DNA from: Chryseobacterium gotjawalense
Lineage (GTDB): Bacteria > Bacteroidota > Bacteroidia > Flavobacteriales > Weeksellaceae
NCBI RefSeq assembly: GCF_030012525.1
Contig: NZ_CP124855.1
Location: 620,001 to 684,000 of the forward strand
Direction: 5' to 3'
DNA length: 64,000 nt
In this document: one piece after another, positions 17,860 through 26,108 of the stretch
Layout: every line of letters starts with the position of its first letter
Position numbering within the stretch: the stretch's first letter is position 1
Made by a program: the position numbers and the translations under genes
The notes under the pieces: model-generated
The model's database searches: none
Seen by the model: only the letters and a program-made list of their open reading frames with translations
Told to the model about the DNA's origin: nothing

Positions 17860-18344
17860 TAACTAATATCTGCTCTCTTTTGTTCTTTATTACTTTTAAT
17901 GACTTTGCTGAGAGAAATTTTTAAGTCATTTAATTCTTTCTTTGTCAAATATGAAACGTCATATTTAAGAATAATATTCCCTTTCTTACTATTGATTGTA
18001 ATGTACAATCTTTTCAAAATAAAAATATTAACAATATCGTATGCTAAAAGTTTATATTTTGGAAACTCATCGCTGAGACTTTTATTTAAAAATAAAACGA
18101 TATTGCTGTTTTTAAAATGTAAAGCTTCGCCCTCACTGTCATACTCAAAAATCTGCCTTCCTCTAAAATAAAATATCAACACCGTCATCACTGGAATGGC
18201 AATAAGTAAATATTGTATGGATTCTAAATAATCGTAAATGAAATATTCTAATAAAAAAGCCGCTATCCCAAAAATAAAAATGATAATGACCAATATACTC
18301 AAGAACCTAAAATAGCCCGCTTTGTCTGTATTTCTTAATCTCAT
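17859..18344 (-). CDS. Hypothetical membrane protein between parE and parC
   Basis: 161 residues. Two membrane segments near the N-terminus (about 14-34 and 43-61) are followed by a basic cytosolic-looking part (YDIVNIFILKRLYITINSKK). It resembles small PH-like (bPH2/YdbT-like) membrane proteins in layout, but I cannot assign it. It starts 14 bases after parE and its stop overlaps the parC start by one base, so it is translated with the topoisomerase subunits. Confidence 0.82.
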   Translation of the reverse strand: MRLRNTDKAGYFRFLSILVIIIFIFGIAAFLLEYFIYDYLESIQYLLIAIPVMTVLIFYFRGRQIFEYDSEGEALHFKNSNIVLFLNKSLSDEFPKYKLLAYDIVNIFILKRLYITINSKKGNIILKYDVSYLTKKELNDLKISLSKVIKSNKEQKRADIS

Positions 18345-18358
18345 TCTCCTTAATTAAC

Positions 18359-20242
18359 TTACGGCTTAGCTTCTTCTAATATTTCTTTTTTATCGATATC
18401 GGGATCTTCTACCACCAGATTATCCAGAATAAATAACTGCCGGTCCGGCGTGTTTTTACCCATATAAAACTCCAGTAAATGATCGATGGTCTGGTCTTTC
18501 CCGATAACTACCGGTTCCAACCGGATATCTTTCCCTATAAAATGCTTAAACTCATCAGGAGAGATTTCCCCGAGCCCTTTAAATCGGGTAATTTCTGGGC
18601 TTTTTCCTAAATCCTGCAGCGCTTTTACCCGTTCAGGTTCTGAATAACAATATCTGGTTTCTTTCTTATTTCTAACCCTGAATAATGGCGTTTGCAAAAT
18701 ATAAAGATGTCCGTTCTTAATTAAATCAGGAAAAAACTGAAGGAAAAAAGTAATCATCAATAACCGGATGTGCATTCCATCAACATCGGCATCGGTGGCG
18801 ATAATCACATGATTGTACCGTAAATCTTCCAAAGAATCTTCAATATTTAAAGCAGCCTGTAAATAGTTGAATTCTTCATTTTCGTACACGACTCTTTTGG
18901 TTAAACCATAACAGTTTAAAGGCTTTCCTTTCAATGAAAAAACGGCCTGTGTTTCTACATCACGCGATTTGGTAATCGAGCCCGAAGCAGAATCTCCCTC
19001 GGTAATGAAGATCATGGTTTCTGCCTTTCTCAGCGCTTTTTGGTCGTTGTAATGCTGTCTGCAATCGCGGAGTTTTTTGTTGTGAACCGAAACTTTCTTC
19101 GCTCTTTCTCTGGCTAACTTTTGAATTCCCGATAATTCTTTTCTTTCTCTTTCAGAAATGATGATTTTGCGGTGAATCGCTTCGGCAATATCCTGATTTT
19201 GATGAAGGAAATTATCGAGTTTATTCTTTAAGAAATTCGTAATAAAAGATCTTACCGTTTCTTTTCCAGGTTCAATTTCATTGGAACCTAATTTCGTTTT
19301 CGTTTGAGATTCAAAAACGGGTTCAATGACTTTGATGGCCACCGCGGCAATAATCGATTTCCGGATATCGGCAGCTTCAAAGTTTTTATTAAAATATTCC
19401 CGGATTGTTTTTACATACGCTTCCCGGAAAGCATTTAAGTGCGTTCCACCTTGCGTGGTATTTTGCCCGTTGACAAAAGAAAAATAAGTTTCAGACTGTG
19501 ATTTATCAGAATGCGTAATCGCAACTTCAATATCTTCATCTTTCAAATGAACGATCGGATAGATAATTTCACCTTCAATTTCCTCATTCAATAAATCTTT
19601 CAGCCCGTTTTCTGAGAAATACGTTTCGCCATTAAAAACTATTTTTAAACCCGGATTCAGGTAGCAATAGTTTTTGAGCATTTTCTCGATATATTCTTTT
19701 CGAAACTTAAAATGCGTAAAAATAGTAGTGTCGGGAATGAAAGTAATTTCAGTTCCGTTTCGGTCATTAGAATCTGCTTCAGCAAAATCGTCAGTAATTA
19801 ATCCTTTTGAAAATTGAGCGATTTTCATTTTTCCATCGCGAATCGATTTTACTTTGAAAAACTCTGAAAGCGCATTAACCGCCTTGGTTCCTACTCCATT
19901 TAAACCGACTGATTTTTTAAATGCTTTAGAATCGTATTTTCCACCGGTATTCATTTTAGAAACGGCGTCAACTACTTTTCCTAAAGGAATTCCACGTCCA
20001 AAATCACGAATAGTTGCTTTACCATCGTCGATTTTTATTTCGATTCTTTTCCCGGATTTCATCACGAATTCATCGATCGAGTTATCGATGATTTCTTTGA
20101 GCAAAATATAGATTCCGTCGTCAGCCGAGGATCCGTCGCCTAATTTACCGATATACATTCCCGGTCGAAGCCGGATATGTTCCTGCCAATCGAGGGTTCT
20201 GATATTGTCTTCGGAATAATTGACCGTATTGTTTTCGCTCAT
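18359..20242 (-). CDS. parE: DNA topoisomerase IV subunit B
   Basis: 627 residues, the short form without the insert seen in many GyrB proteins. The GHKL ATPase has [23 protein letters not shown] and [14 protein letters not shown]. The TOPRIM domain has ITEGDSASG and [12 protein letters not shown]. It supplies the ATPase and metal site of topoisomerase IV. A TATTTTTG box on the minus strand (20285-20278) about 36 bases upstream may be its promoter. The downstream genes are a membrane protein and parC. Confidence 0.95.
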   Translation of the reverse strand: MSENNTVNYSEDNIRTLDWQEHIRLRPGMYIGKLGDGSSADDGIYILLKEIIDNSIDEFVMKSGKRIEIKIDDGKATIRDFGRGIPLGKVVDAVSKMNTGGKYDSKAFKKSVGLNGVGTKAVNALSEFFKVKSIRDGKMKIAQFSKGLITDDFAEADSNDRNGTEITFIPDTTIFTHFKFRKEYIEKMLKNYCYLNPGLKIVFNGETYFSENGLKDLLNEEIEGEIIYPIVHLKDEDIEVAITHSDKSQSETYFSFVNGQNTTQGGTHLNAFREAYVKTIREYFNKNFEAADIRKSIIAAVAIKVIEPVFESQTKTKLGSNEIEPGKETVRSFITNFLKNKLDNFLHQNQDIAEAIHRKIIISERERKELSGIQKLARERAKKVSVHNKKLRDCRQHYNDQKALRKAETMIFITEGDSASGSITKSRDVETQAVFSLKGKPLNCYGLTKRVVYENEEFNYLQAALNIEDSLEDLRYNHVIIATDADVDGMHIRLLMITFFLQFFPDLIKNGHLYILQTPLFRVRNKKETRYCYSEPERVKALQDLGKSPEITRFKGLGEISPDEFKHFIGKDIRLEPVVIGKDQTIDHLLEFYMGKNTPDRQLFILDNLVVEDPDIDKKEILEEAKP

Positions 20243-20391
20243 ATTTTTTAGAAAGTACTTTAAAATTCAGTAACTCACAAAAATAGCGAAAGGAATTTGA
20301 TTTCTAAAATTTTGTGGAAAAGTTTTCGGTAACTTTCCAGCATTAATGATTATAGAAGTCAAATTCTCGGTTAAGAATTCAGCTTTTTACT

Positions 20392-20937
20392 TTAAAAAAG
20401 GTTCACCCATTTCTCAAAAGCCAGCATATAATCTCTCAGAAAAGTCTCCGTTTTTTCGATGACTGTTTTTCCATCTTCCCGTAATAATTCATGAACTTTT
20501 CCGATATAAGCTTCCGGTTGTTGCATCATTGGAATATCCAGGAAAACAACGGCTTGGCGAATATTATGATTCGAGCCAAGACCACCTGTAGCACCCGGAG
20601 AAACAGTTACTACCGCACCTGATTTTCCTTTCCAGACACTTTTGCCGGGCGGTCGGGAACCGACATCAATGGCGTTTTTCAAACCTCCGGGAATCGTCCG
20701 GTTGTATTCCGGCGAAACGAAAAGTATAGCATCTGAATTTTGAATGATTTCACGGAAATCAGTCCATTCTTTAGGTGGATTTATATCTAAATCTTCATTA
20801 TAGAGTGGCAGATTACCGATTTCTACCATTTCCATTTTTAAAGTTTTGGGAGCAAGGCGAATCAGTTCATTGGCGATTTTTCTGTTGAATGATTCTTTTC
20901 TCAAACTGCCCACTAAAACTGCGATTTTCTTATCCAT
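20392..20937 (-). CDS. NADPH-dependent FMN reductase family protein
   Basis: 181 residues with the flavodoxin-like opening VGSLRKESFNRKIANEL, the middle FVSPEYNRTIPGGLKNAIDV, and VTVSPGATGGLGS. These are the flavin-binding loops of the NAD(P)H-dependent quinone/chromate reductase group (ChrR/YieF type). It probably reduces quinones with two electrons and so limits oxidative stress; the substrate is inferred only from the family. It stands alone. Confidence 0.92.
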   Translation of the reverse strand: MDKKIAVLVGSLRKESFNRKIANELIRLAPKTLKMEMVEIGNLPLYNEDLDINPPKEWTDFREIIQNSDAILFVSPEYNRTIPGGLKNAIDVGSRPPGKSVWKGKSGAVVTVSPGATGGLGSNHNIRQAVVFLDIPMMQQPEAYIGKVHELLREDGKTVIEKTETFLRDYMLAFEKWVNLF

Positions 20938-21030
20938 ATTTATATTTTAAATAAAGTTACACATTCGAAATAGGTTGAAGTTTTATAAATTAATCTTTAA
21001 CAAAAATTTAATCATTCCGACAAAACTGGA

Positions 21031-21058
21031 ACAAAAAAAAGCGAACCAAAGTTCGCTT
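21031..21058 (-). terminator. Terminator downstream of ychF
   Basis: On the minus strand AAGCGAAC-TTTG-GTTCGCTT is followed by a run of T. It ends the ychF transcript. Confidence 0.9.
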
Positions 21059-21101
21059 CATATTCTATGTTTTAAAAGAATAATCTTATTCAAAAAATGC
21101 T

Positions 21102-22193
21102 TTACACATTAAATCTAAAATTCATCATATCGCCATCCTGAACAATATATTCTTTTCCTTCTACAGATAGTTTTCCGGCTTCTTTTACTTTGGCTTCGGA
21201 TCCGAATTTTAAGAAGTCTTCATATTTAATGACTTCTGCACGGATAAAACCTTTTTCAAAATCGGTATGAATTACTCCAGCTGCCTGTGGTGCGGTCCAC
21301 CCTTTTCCGATGGTCCAGGCACGGACTTCTTTTACTCCTGCGGTAAAATAAGTCTGCAACTGTAATAAATCGTAGGCTTTTCTGATCAATCTGTTGACAC
21401 CAGGTTCCGTTAAACCCAATTCATCCAGGAACATTTCTCTTTCTTCGAAAGTATCCAGTTCATTGATGTCAGCTTCGATCTGAGCGGCCAAAACGACAAC
21501 TTCTGCATTTTCTCTTTTTGCCATTTCTTCGATTTTTGCAATCCATTCGTTTCCGTTTTTAATGGAATTTTCATCTACATTACAAACATAAAGAACCGGT
21601 TTATTGGTCAACAGCTGAACTTCGGAAATAATTGAAGTAGAAAAATCATCCATTGCAAATTCGCGGGCATTGTTCCCTTCCTCTACAAATTTCTGAAGGT
21701 TAAGAAGTGTTTCATAAGTCATCACATCATCCTTTTTACCGGACTTGATGAATTTTTTCGCTTTCTCCACTGCTTTAGCCAGGGTTTCAATGTCTTTCAA
21801 CTGAAGTTCGATATCGATAATTTCTTTATCACGGATTGGATCTACGGTTCCTTCAACATGAATAATATTTCCGTCTTCGAAACATCTTAAAACGTGAATA
21901 ATCGCTTCACATTCTCGGATATTTGCCAGGAATTTATTTCCTAAACCTTCGCCTTTGCTTGCTCCTTTTACCAAACCTGCGATATCTACGATTTCTACTA
22001 CGGCCGGTAAAACTCTTTCGGGTTTTACTAATTTTTCCAGTTCAAACAAACGCTCATCCGGCACAGAAACCGTACCGATATTGGGTTCGATGGTACAGAA
22101 AGGGTAATTGGCAGACTGCGCTTTGGCATTGCTCAAACAGTTAAAAAGGGTTGATTTACCTACATTGGGCAAACCTACGATTCCACATTTCAT
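21102..22193 (-). CDS. ychF: Redox-regulated ATPase YchF
   Basis: 363 residues, the standard length. The P-loop is GLPNVGKSTLFN, then DIAGLVKGASKGEGLGN and the ATP-preferring specificity motif at CNVDEN. The C-terminal TGS domain has AGVIHTDFEKGFIRAEVI. YchF/OLA1 binds ribosomes and acts in translation control and oxidative stress. It has a roughly 70-base leader containing a perfect inverted repeat. Confidence 0.97.
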   Translation of the reverse strand: MKCGIVGLPNVGKSTLFNCLSNAKAQSANYPFCTIEPNIGTVSVPDERLFELEKLVKPERVLPAVVEIVDIAGLVKGASKGEGLGNKFLANIRECEAIIHVLRCFEDGNIIHVEGTVDPIRDKEIIDIELQLKDIETLAKAVEKAKKFIKSGKKDDVMTYETLLNLQKFVEEGNNAREFAMDDFSTSIISEVQLLTNKPVLYVCNVDENSIKNGNEWIAKIEEMAKRENAEVVVLAAQIEADINELDTFEEREMFLDELGLTEPGVNRLIRKAYDLLQLQTYFTAGVKEVRAWTIGKGWTAPQAAGVIHTDFEKGFIRAEVIKYEDFLKFGSEAKVKEAGKLSVEGKEYIVQDGDMMNFRFNV

Positions 22194-22220
22194 ATCTTTA
22201 GTTCAAAGTTTAAAATTCAA

Positions 22221-22268
22221 GGTTTAATGTCGTCATTAAACCCATTAAATTGCGAGTTCGCAAAGATA
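22221..22268 (-). promoter_or_regulatory. ychF leader: TATCTTTG box and inverted repeat
   Basis: TATCTTTG on the minus strand (22268-22261) is a -7-like element without a clear TTG. Between it and the ATG lies GGTTTAATG-TCGT-CATTAAACC (22221-22242), a perfect 9-bp inverted repeat that would fold in the leader mRNA. Confidence 0.5.
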
Positions 22269-22461
22269 AAGATTTTGAGTGAGTTATAGAATAAAAAAAT
22301 CTGCCTTTTCAAGAAAGTGAATTTAATGGGATTTGAGAATTTGACGCATTTTCGGAAACAGCACTTCTGCTTCGTCCTCACTTGCCCTAATCTGTTTTTT
22401 AGTCTAAAATGGTAATTAATGTTATTGGTAATCAACTAAGTACATAAATAATAAACTTATC
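22269..22461. other. Intergenic region ychF-blaI, central part
   Basis: About 190 bases between the ychF promoter box and the first BlaI-type operator. A 72-codon minus-strand frame crosses it but has no family likeness, signal or start context, so I do not call it. Nothing else is seen. Confidence 0.5.
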
Positions 22462-22475
22462 ACTACAAAAATAGT
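22462..22475 (+). promoter_or_regulatory. Candidate BlaI operator 1
   Basis: ACTA-CAAAAA-TAGT, an inverted repeat with a 6-base centre. It overlaps the -33 TTG of the blaI promoter and has the same ACTA-N6-TAGT core as operator 2. Confidence 0.6.
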
Positions 22476-22504
22476 TGTACATTCAAAATTAAATTCTACA
22501 TTTG
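22475..22504 (+). promoter_or_regulatory. Promoter of the blaI-M56 operon
   Basis: TTG (22475-22477), 19 bases, TACATTTG (22497-22504): a textbook Bacteroidota promoter, bracketed by the two operators. Confidence 0.82.
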
Positions 22505-22526
22505 TATCACTAAACAAATAGTGATA
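22505..22526 (+). promoter_or_regulatory. Candidate BlaI operator 2
   Basis: TATCACTA-AACAAA-TAGTGATA, a perfect 8-bp inverted repeat that follows the -7 box directly; its last base is the A of the blaI ATG. It covers the predicted transcription start. Confidence 0.72.
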
Positions 22527-22891
22527 TGCAGATTTCTCAATTAACAAAAGCCGAAGAGCAGGTGATGCACTACCTTTGGGATTTGAAAAAAGCTTTTCTT
22601 AAAGACGTTCTCGAGCAGTTTCCGGAACCCAAACCGCACACCAATACCGTCTCTACCATTTTGAAAGTTTTAAAAGAAAAAGACTTCGTCGATTACAAAG
22701 TTTTCGGGAGACAACATGAATATTTCCCGTTGATTTCCAAAGAAAAATACAGCGGAAAATCGATGAAAAGTCTGGTGAAAAATTATTTTGAAGGTTCTTA
22801 TAAAAACGCCGTTTCTTTTCTGGTGGAGAAAAACCAAATGAGCGTTGAAGACCTCGAAATGTTACTCGATGAACTTAAAAACAAAGACTGA
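22526..22891 (+). CDS. BlaI/MecI/CopY family transcriptional repressor
   Basis: 121 residues. The N-terminal winged helix has LTKAEEQVMHYLWDLKKAF and KPHTNTVSTILKVLKEKDFV, the family's recognition region. The C-terminal part would dimerise. Such repressors are cut after a signal from an M56 membrane peptidase, and the next gene (overlap TGATG) is that peptidase. Two matching palindromes flank its own promoter, so autoregulation is likely. The signal is not known; it need not be a beta-lactam. Confidence 0.95.
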   Translation: MQISQLTKAEEQVMHYLWDLKKAFLKDVLEQFPEPKPHTNTVSTILKVLKEKDFVDYKVFGRQHEYFPLISKEKYSGKSMKSLVKNYFEGSYKNAVSFLVEKNQMSVEDLEMLLDELKNKD

Positions 22892-24660
22892 TGGAAGCGC
22901 TGTTTTTTTATTTCGGGAAAGTTATTTTATGTTCCGGTGTAACATTTCTGTACTATCGGTTGTTTCTTAAAGACAGGACTTTTCATCATTACAACCGGTT
23001 TTATTTGCTCGCCGCGGTGCTGATCAGTCTGTTGCTGCCTTTACTGAAAGTGAGTTATTTTACACTTGAAGTAAACAGCAATATGTATTTATTAATTAAT
23101 CGCTTACAAAATTTAAGTTCACCTGATAATTCAAACGATGATTTCAATTATTTTCAAATTTGCGCTTTTCTTACTGGACTGGTTACTTTCTTTTTTCTAA
23201 CGAAATTAACCGTTGGACTGGCTAAAATTCACCTTTTTAAAAAGAAATACACCAAAGAAAATTTCGAAGGTATCAGCTTTTATCAGACCGATTTGGTGGA
23301 AGCTCCATTCTCCTATTTCAAAAATTTATTCTGGAAAAACTCGATTGCCATTCATTCGGATTTAGGACGGCAAATATTGAAGCACGAAATGGTTCACATC
23401 GAGCAGAGACATTCCTGGGACAAAATTTTTATAGAAATCATTACTGCCCTCTTCTGGTTTAATCCTTTCATTTATTTGATTAAAAAAGAAATCAATTTAA
23501 TACACGAATATCTGGCTGATAAAAAAGCCGTAACAAATTCGGACACAAAAGCATTTGCGCAGATGCTTTTAGCCAGTCACTTTTCCGGAAAAGAGTTTCA
23601 GGCGACCAGTCCGTTTCTTAGTTCTAACCTCAAAAAAAGATTAACAATGCTAAAAAAATCAAAAACAAAATTCAGTTATGCGCGGCGGATTCTAGCGTTG
23701 CCATTATTGTTTACGCTCGCATTTATGTATTTGGTGAATGCGAAAAATAAAGAGATTGCAGCCACCAATCAGGAAATAACAGATTATGTCTCCACTCTTA
23801 AAAAAGATACCATTCCGCCGCCTCCACCTCCGCCGGCACCCGTTAATGAAGAGCCACCCGGTCTTCAGGAAATAGAAAAGCAGCTTCAGATTAAAGAGAA
23901 AGAACTGAAGCCGATGAACGAGGCAATCACCAAAAAAAGCGAAGAAGCGCAAAAACTCAGTGCAGAAATGCAGCTTAAAAATAAGGAGTTAGAAAAACTG
24001 GTAAAGAACAACGATTTTAACAGCCCTAAATTCAAAAAGCTTGAAAAAGAAATGAATGCACTGGGGGACAAAATGAATCTGATCTTCGAAAGCGAAGACT
24101 TCAAAAATTCCATGAAAAACCTGGATTTCAATCAGGCAGAAATGGATAAACTCTATTCCAAGATTAATCAATACTACAATTCTGATGAGTTTAAACTCAA
24201 AATAAAAGACGCAGAAGCCCGCGCAAAAGAAGCAGAAAAAATGGTGAATTCTCCTGCATTTAAAAGGAAAATTAAAGCAGCAGAAAAACAGGCTTTACAG
24301 GCTGAGAAAAAAATAAATTCTCCGGAGTTTAAAAAAAGAATTGAAGAAGCCGAAAAACGCGCGAACGAAGCTGCAGATAAAGTAGTGAATTCCGTAGAAT
24401 TAAAAAAGAGAATTCAGGAGGCTGAAGAAACCGCAAAGCTGGCTGCCGAAAACGGAAATTCGAAAATCATCATTTTGAACAGCAACGGAAAAAAAGGCAA
24501 TTCAGATGCTGATAATATCCAGATTTTTATCGACGGAAAAACTGTAACCAAAGCAGAAATGGAGAATTTATCTCCAGACAGAATCGAAAAAATGGAAGTG
24601 AATAAAAAAGGTTACAACGGCACTAAATCGGGAGAAATCCATATCACTACAAAGAAATAA
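22891..24660 (+). CDS. BlaR1-like M56 membrane metallopeptidase with plug-like C-terminus
   Basis: 589 residues. Several membrane segments surround a zinc site: HEMVHIEQRHSWD (HExxH near residue 165) and HEYLADKKAV near 205, as in M56 peptidases. A further membrane segment (about 267-285) is followed by a proline run (DTIPPPPPPP), a long charged coiled coil with repeated EKxxNSPxFKKRIxxAE units (about 330-510), and an end part (IQIFIDGKTVTKAEMENLSP, then DRIEKMEVNKKGY and IHITTKK) that closely resembles the plug segment of SusC/TonB-dependent receptors. It probably senses an envelope signal and leads to cleavage of the BlaI repressor. There is no beta-lactam-sensor domain. Confidence 0.9.
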   Translation: MEALFFYFGKVILCSGVTFLYYRLFLKDRTFHHYNRFYLLAAVLISLLLPLLKVSYFTLEVNSNMYLLINRLQNLSSPDNSNDDFNYFQICAFLTGLVTFFFLTKLTVGLAKIHLFKKKYTKENFEGISFYQTDLVEAPFSYFKNLFWKNSIAIHSDLGRQILKHEMVHIEQRHSWDKIFIEIITALFWFNPFIYLIKKEINLIHEYLADKKAVTNSDTKAFAQMLLASHFSGKEFQATSPFLSSNLKKRLTMLKKSKTKFSYARRILALPLLFTLAFMYLVNAKNKEIAATNQEITDYVSTLKKDTIPPPPPPPAPVNEEPPGLQEIEKQLQIKEKELKPMNEAITKKSEEAQKLSAEMQLKNKELEKLVKNNDFNSPKFKKLEKEMNALGDKMNLIFESEDFKNSMKNLDFNQAEMDKLYSKINQYYNSDEFKLKIKDAEARAKEAEKMVNSPAFKRKIKAAEKQALQAEKKINSPEFKKRIEEAEKRANEAADKVVNSVELKKRIQEAEETAKLAAENGNSKIIILNSNGKKGNSDADNIQIFIDGKTVTKAEMENLSPDRIEKMEVNKKGYNGTKSGEIHITTKK

Positions 24661-24672
24661 CTCATCATCAAT

Positions 24673-24702
24673 TGCCAGAGTTCAAAAGCTCTGGCAGTTT
24701 TT
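24673..24702 (+). terminator. Hairpin between the M56 gene and GLPGLI gene
   Basis: TGCCAGAG-N8-CTCTGGCA followed by GTTTTTAT. It may end or weaken transcription before the GLPGLI gene. Confidence 0.75.
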
Positions 24703-24717
24703 ATAAAAAAATCATTT

Positions 24718-25581
24718 ATGAAAAAATACTTTCCCCTTTTCCTGTTAATCTGCAACTTCTTTTTTGCCCAAAATCAGCGTTTCAGTTATGAATATCAGTT
24801 CGTAAAAGATACCTTAAATAAACAGGAAATTACCAAAGAACTGATGAATCTTGATATCACCAATGAAGGCTCCAGTTTTTACAGTCACGACACGCATGTT
24901 TCAGATTCTACGATGAATACTTATTTTGAAAAGCAAATCAAAACTTCCGGCTCAATGAATGTTGATATGAAGATGATGTCGCAGAGAAAAGGAAGCGTGA
25001 GATATAAAATCTTTAAAAAATATCCTGATTTTAAAATAGCTGCATCCATCAAAATGGGAATGGATTCTTATCAGGTTTCTGATGACCGGAAAATGGTCTG
25101 GACTATTTTGCCTGATCAACAAAAAATCGGTGAATTCAATGCGCAAAAAGCCACTACAGACTTTGCCGGAAGAAAATGGGTGGCGTGGTTTTCTCATGAA
25201 CTCCCTTTCCAGGATGGGCCTTACAAATTCCACGGTTTACCGGGATTAATTGTAAAACTTGAAGATCTCACAAAAACACATCAGTTTGAGTTAGTCGGTA
25301 TTTCGAAGTTTACTCCTGTAGCAGAAAAAATTTCAGAATTTGGAGTGAAAAAGAAAGATATCGAAATCAGTCAAAAGCAGTACAGAAAGATCTATTCAGA
25401 AGACCGGAATGATCCTGCAAAAGTCATTAAGCAGGCATTGGCAAACGGAGCTGTTTTTCAACTGACTGATCAGAACGGAAACAATATCTCTACGGCAGAA
25501 ATGATTAAAAACAAAGAGCAAGGTGCAAAAGCAAAAAATGCGAAAGACAATAATATCATTGAACTCGATCTGCTGAAATAA
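24718..25581 (+). CDS. GLPGLI family secreted protein (third)
   Basis: 287 residues with a signal peptide (MKKYFPLFLLICNFFFAQ). The motif GPYKFHGLPGLIVKLEDL is preceded by FAGRKWVAWFSHELPFQDG, placing it in the same family as the two genes at the left end, though it is more distant. It follows the BlaI/M56 pair on the same strand behind a hairpin, so partial read-through could link it to that signal system. Its biochemical function is unknown. Confidence 0.9.
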   Translation: MKKYFPLFLLICNFFFAQNQRFSYEYQFVKDTLNKQEITKELMNLDITNEGSSFYSHDTHVSDSTMNTYFEKQIKTSGSMNVDMKMMSQRKGSVRYKIFKKYPDFKIAASIKMGMDSYQVSDDRKMVWTILPDQQKIGEFNAQKATTDFAGRKWVAWFSHELPFQDGPYKFHGLPGLIVKLEDLTKTHQFELVGISKFTPVAEKISEFGVKKKDIEISQKQYRKIYSEDRNDPAKVIKQALANGAVFQLTDQNGNNISTAEMIKNKEQGAKAKNAKDNNIIELDLLK

Positions 25582-25667
25582 ATCATTAAATTCAGAATCA
25601 TTTTCATCATTACAACATTGAAAATTTCCTTAACTTTAATGTATTAAAAAATTAAATATTTAAAGTC

Positions 25668-25904
25668 ATGGAAAATCACAACCTTACCCACGAATTCCCT
25701 GAACTGGAAGATAAAATCAATGTGCTTAAGCTGAATGATGAAATCTTCAAAAAAATGTATGTGAATTATGAAGAAGTAAATGCCCTCATTCAGCATTACG
25801 AAGAAGGCGAACAGAATCATACAACCGATGAACATTTAACAGCATTGCGCAAAAAAAGAGTTCATTTAAAAGATGATGTGTACTCCTATTTAAAACAGAA
25901 TTAA
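25668..25904 (+). CDS. YdcH family (DUF465) protein
   Basis: 78 residues, fully helical and charged. The pattern HEFPELEDKINVLKLNDEIF, then NYEEVNALIQHYEEGE and a closing RVHLKDDVYSYL fits the DUF465/YdcH family, small cytosolic proteins of unknown role. It is followed by a strong terminator, so it is probably expressed alone. Confidence 0.88.
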   Translation: MENHNLTHEFPELEDKINVLKLNDEIFKKMYVNYEEVNALIQHYEEGEQNHTTDEHLTALRKKRVHLKDDVYSYLKQN

Positions 25905-25927
25905 AATTTGACCTACTCATTTATTTC

Positions 25928-25954
25928 AAAGCGGCTTGAAAAGGCCGCTTTTAT
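25928..25954 (+). terminator. Terminator after the YdcH gene
   Basis: AAAGCGGC-N8-GCCGCTTT followed by TATT. Confidence 0.85.
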
Positions 25955-26082
25955 TGTTGTGTTTTGCCAATATTTAGCTTAAAATAAAGGTGTTTTCAAA
26001 CTTATTATTAAATTTTCTATAAAGTTTAACATATTTTTTTATTAAATTAAGCAACTTATAAAAGAAATTGACGAAAAAAGAT

Positions 26083-26090
26083 TACTTTTG
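26083..26090 (+). promoter_or_regulatory. -7 box of the typA promoter
   Basis: TACTTTTG fits TAnnTTTG. No TTG lies at the usual spacing, so the -33 part is weak. It excludes the upstream TTG at 26088 as a start codon for typA. Confidence 0.55.
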
Positions 26091-26108
26091 CACCGTCAAA
26101 AAACGAAT

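Noticed and set aside
22217..22435. 72-codon minus-strand frame between ychF and blaI
   Set aside because: Cys/Lys/Phe-rich without family likeness; it crosses the ychF leader palindrome and promoter box.
22526..24660. Beta-lactam resistance system
   Set aside because: BlaI and M56 are present, but the peptidase lacks a penicillin-sensor domain and no beta-lactamase gene follows.
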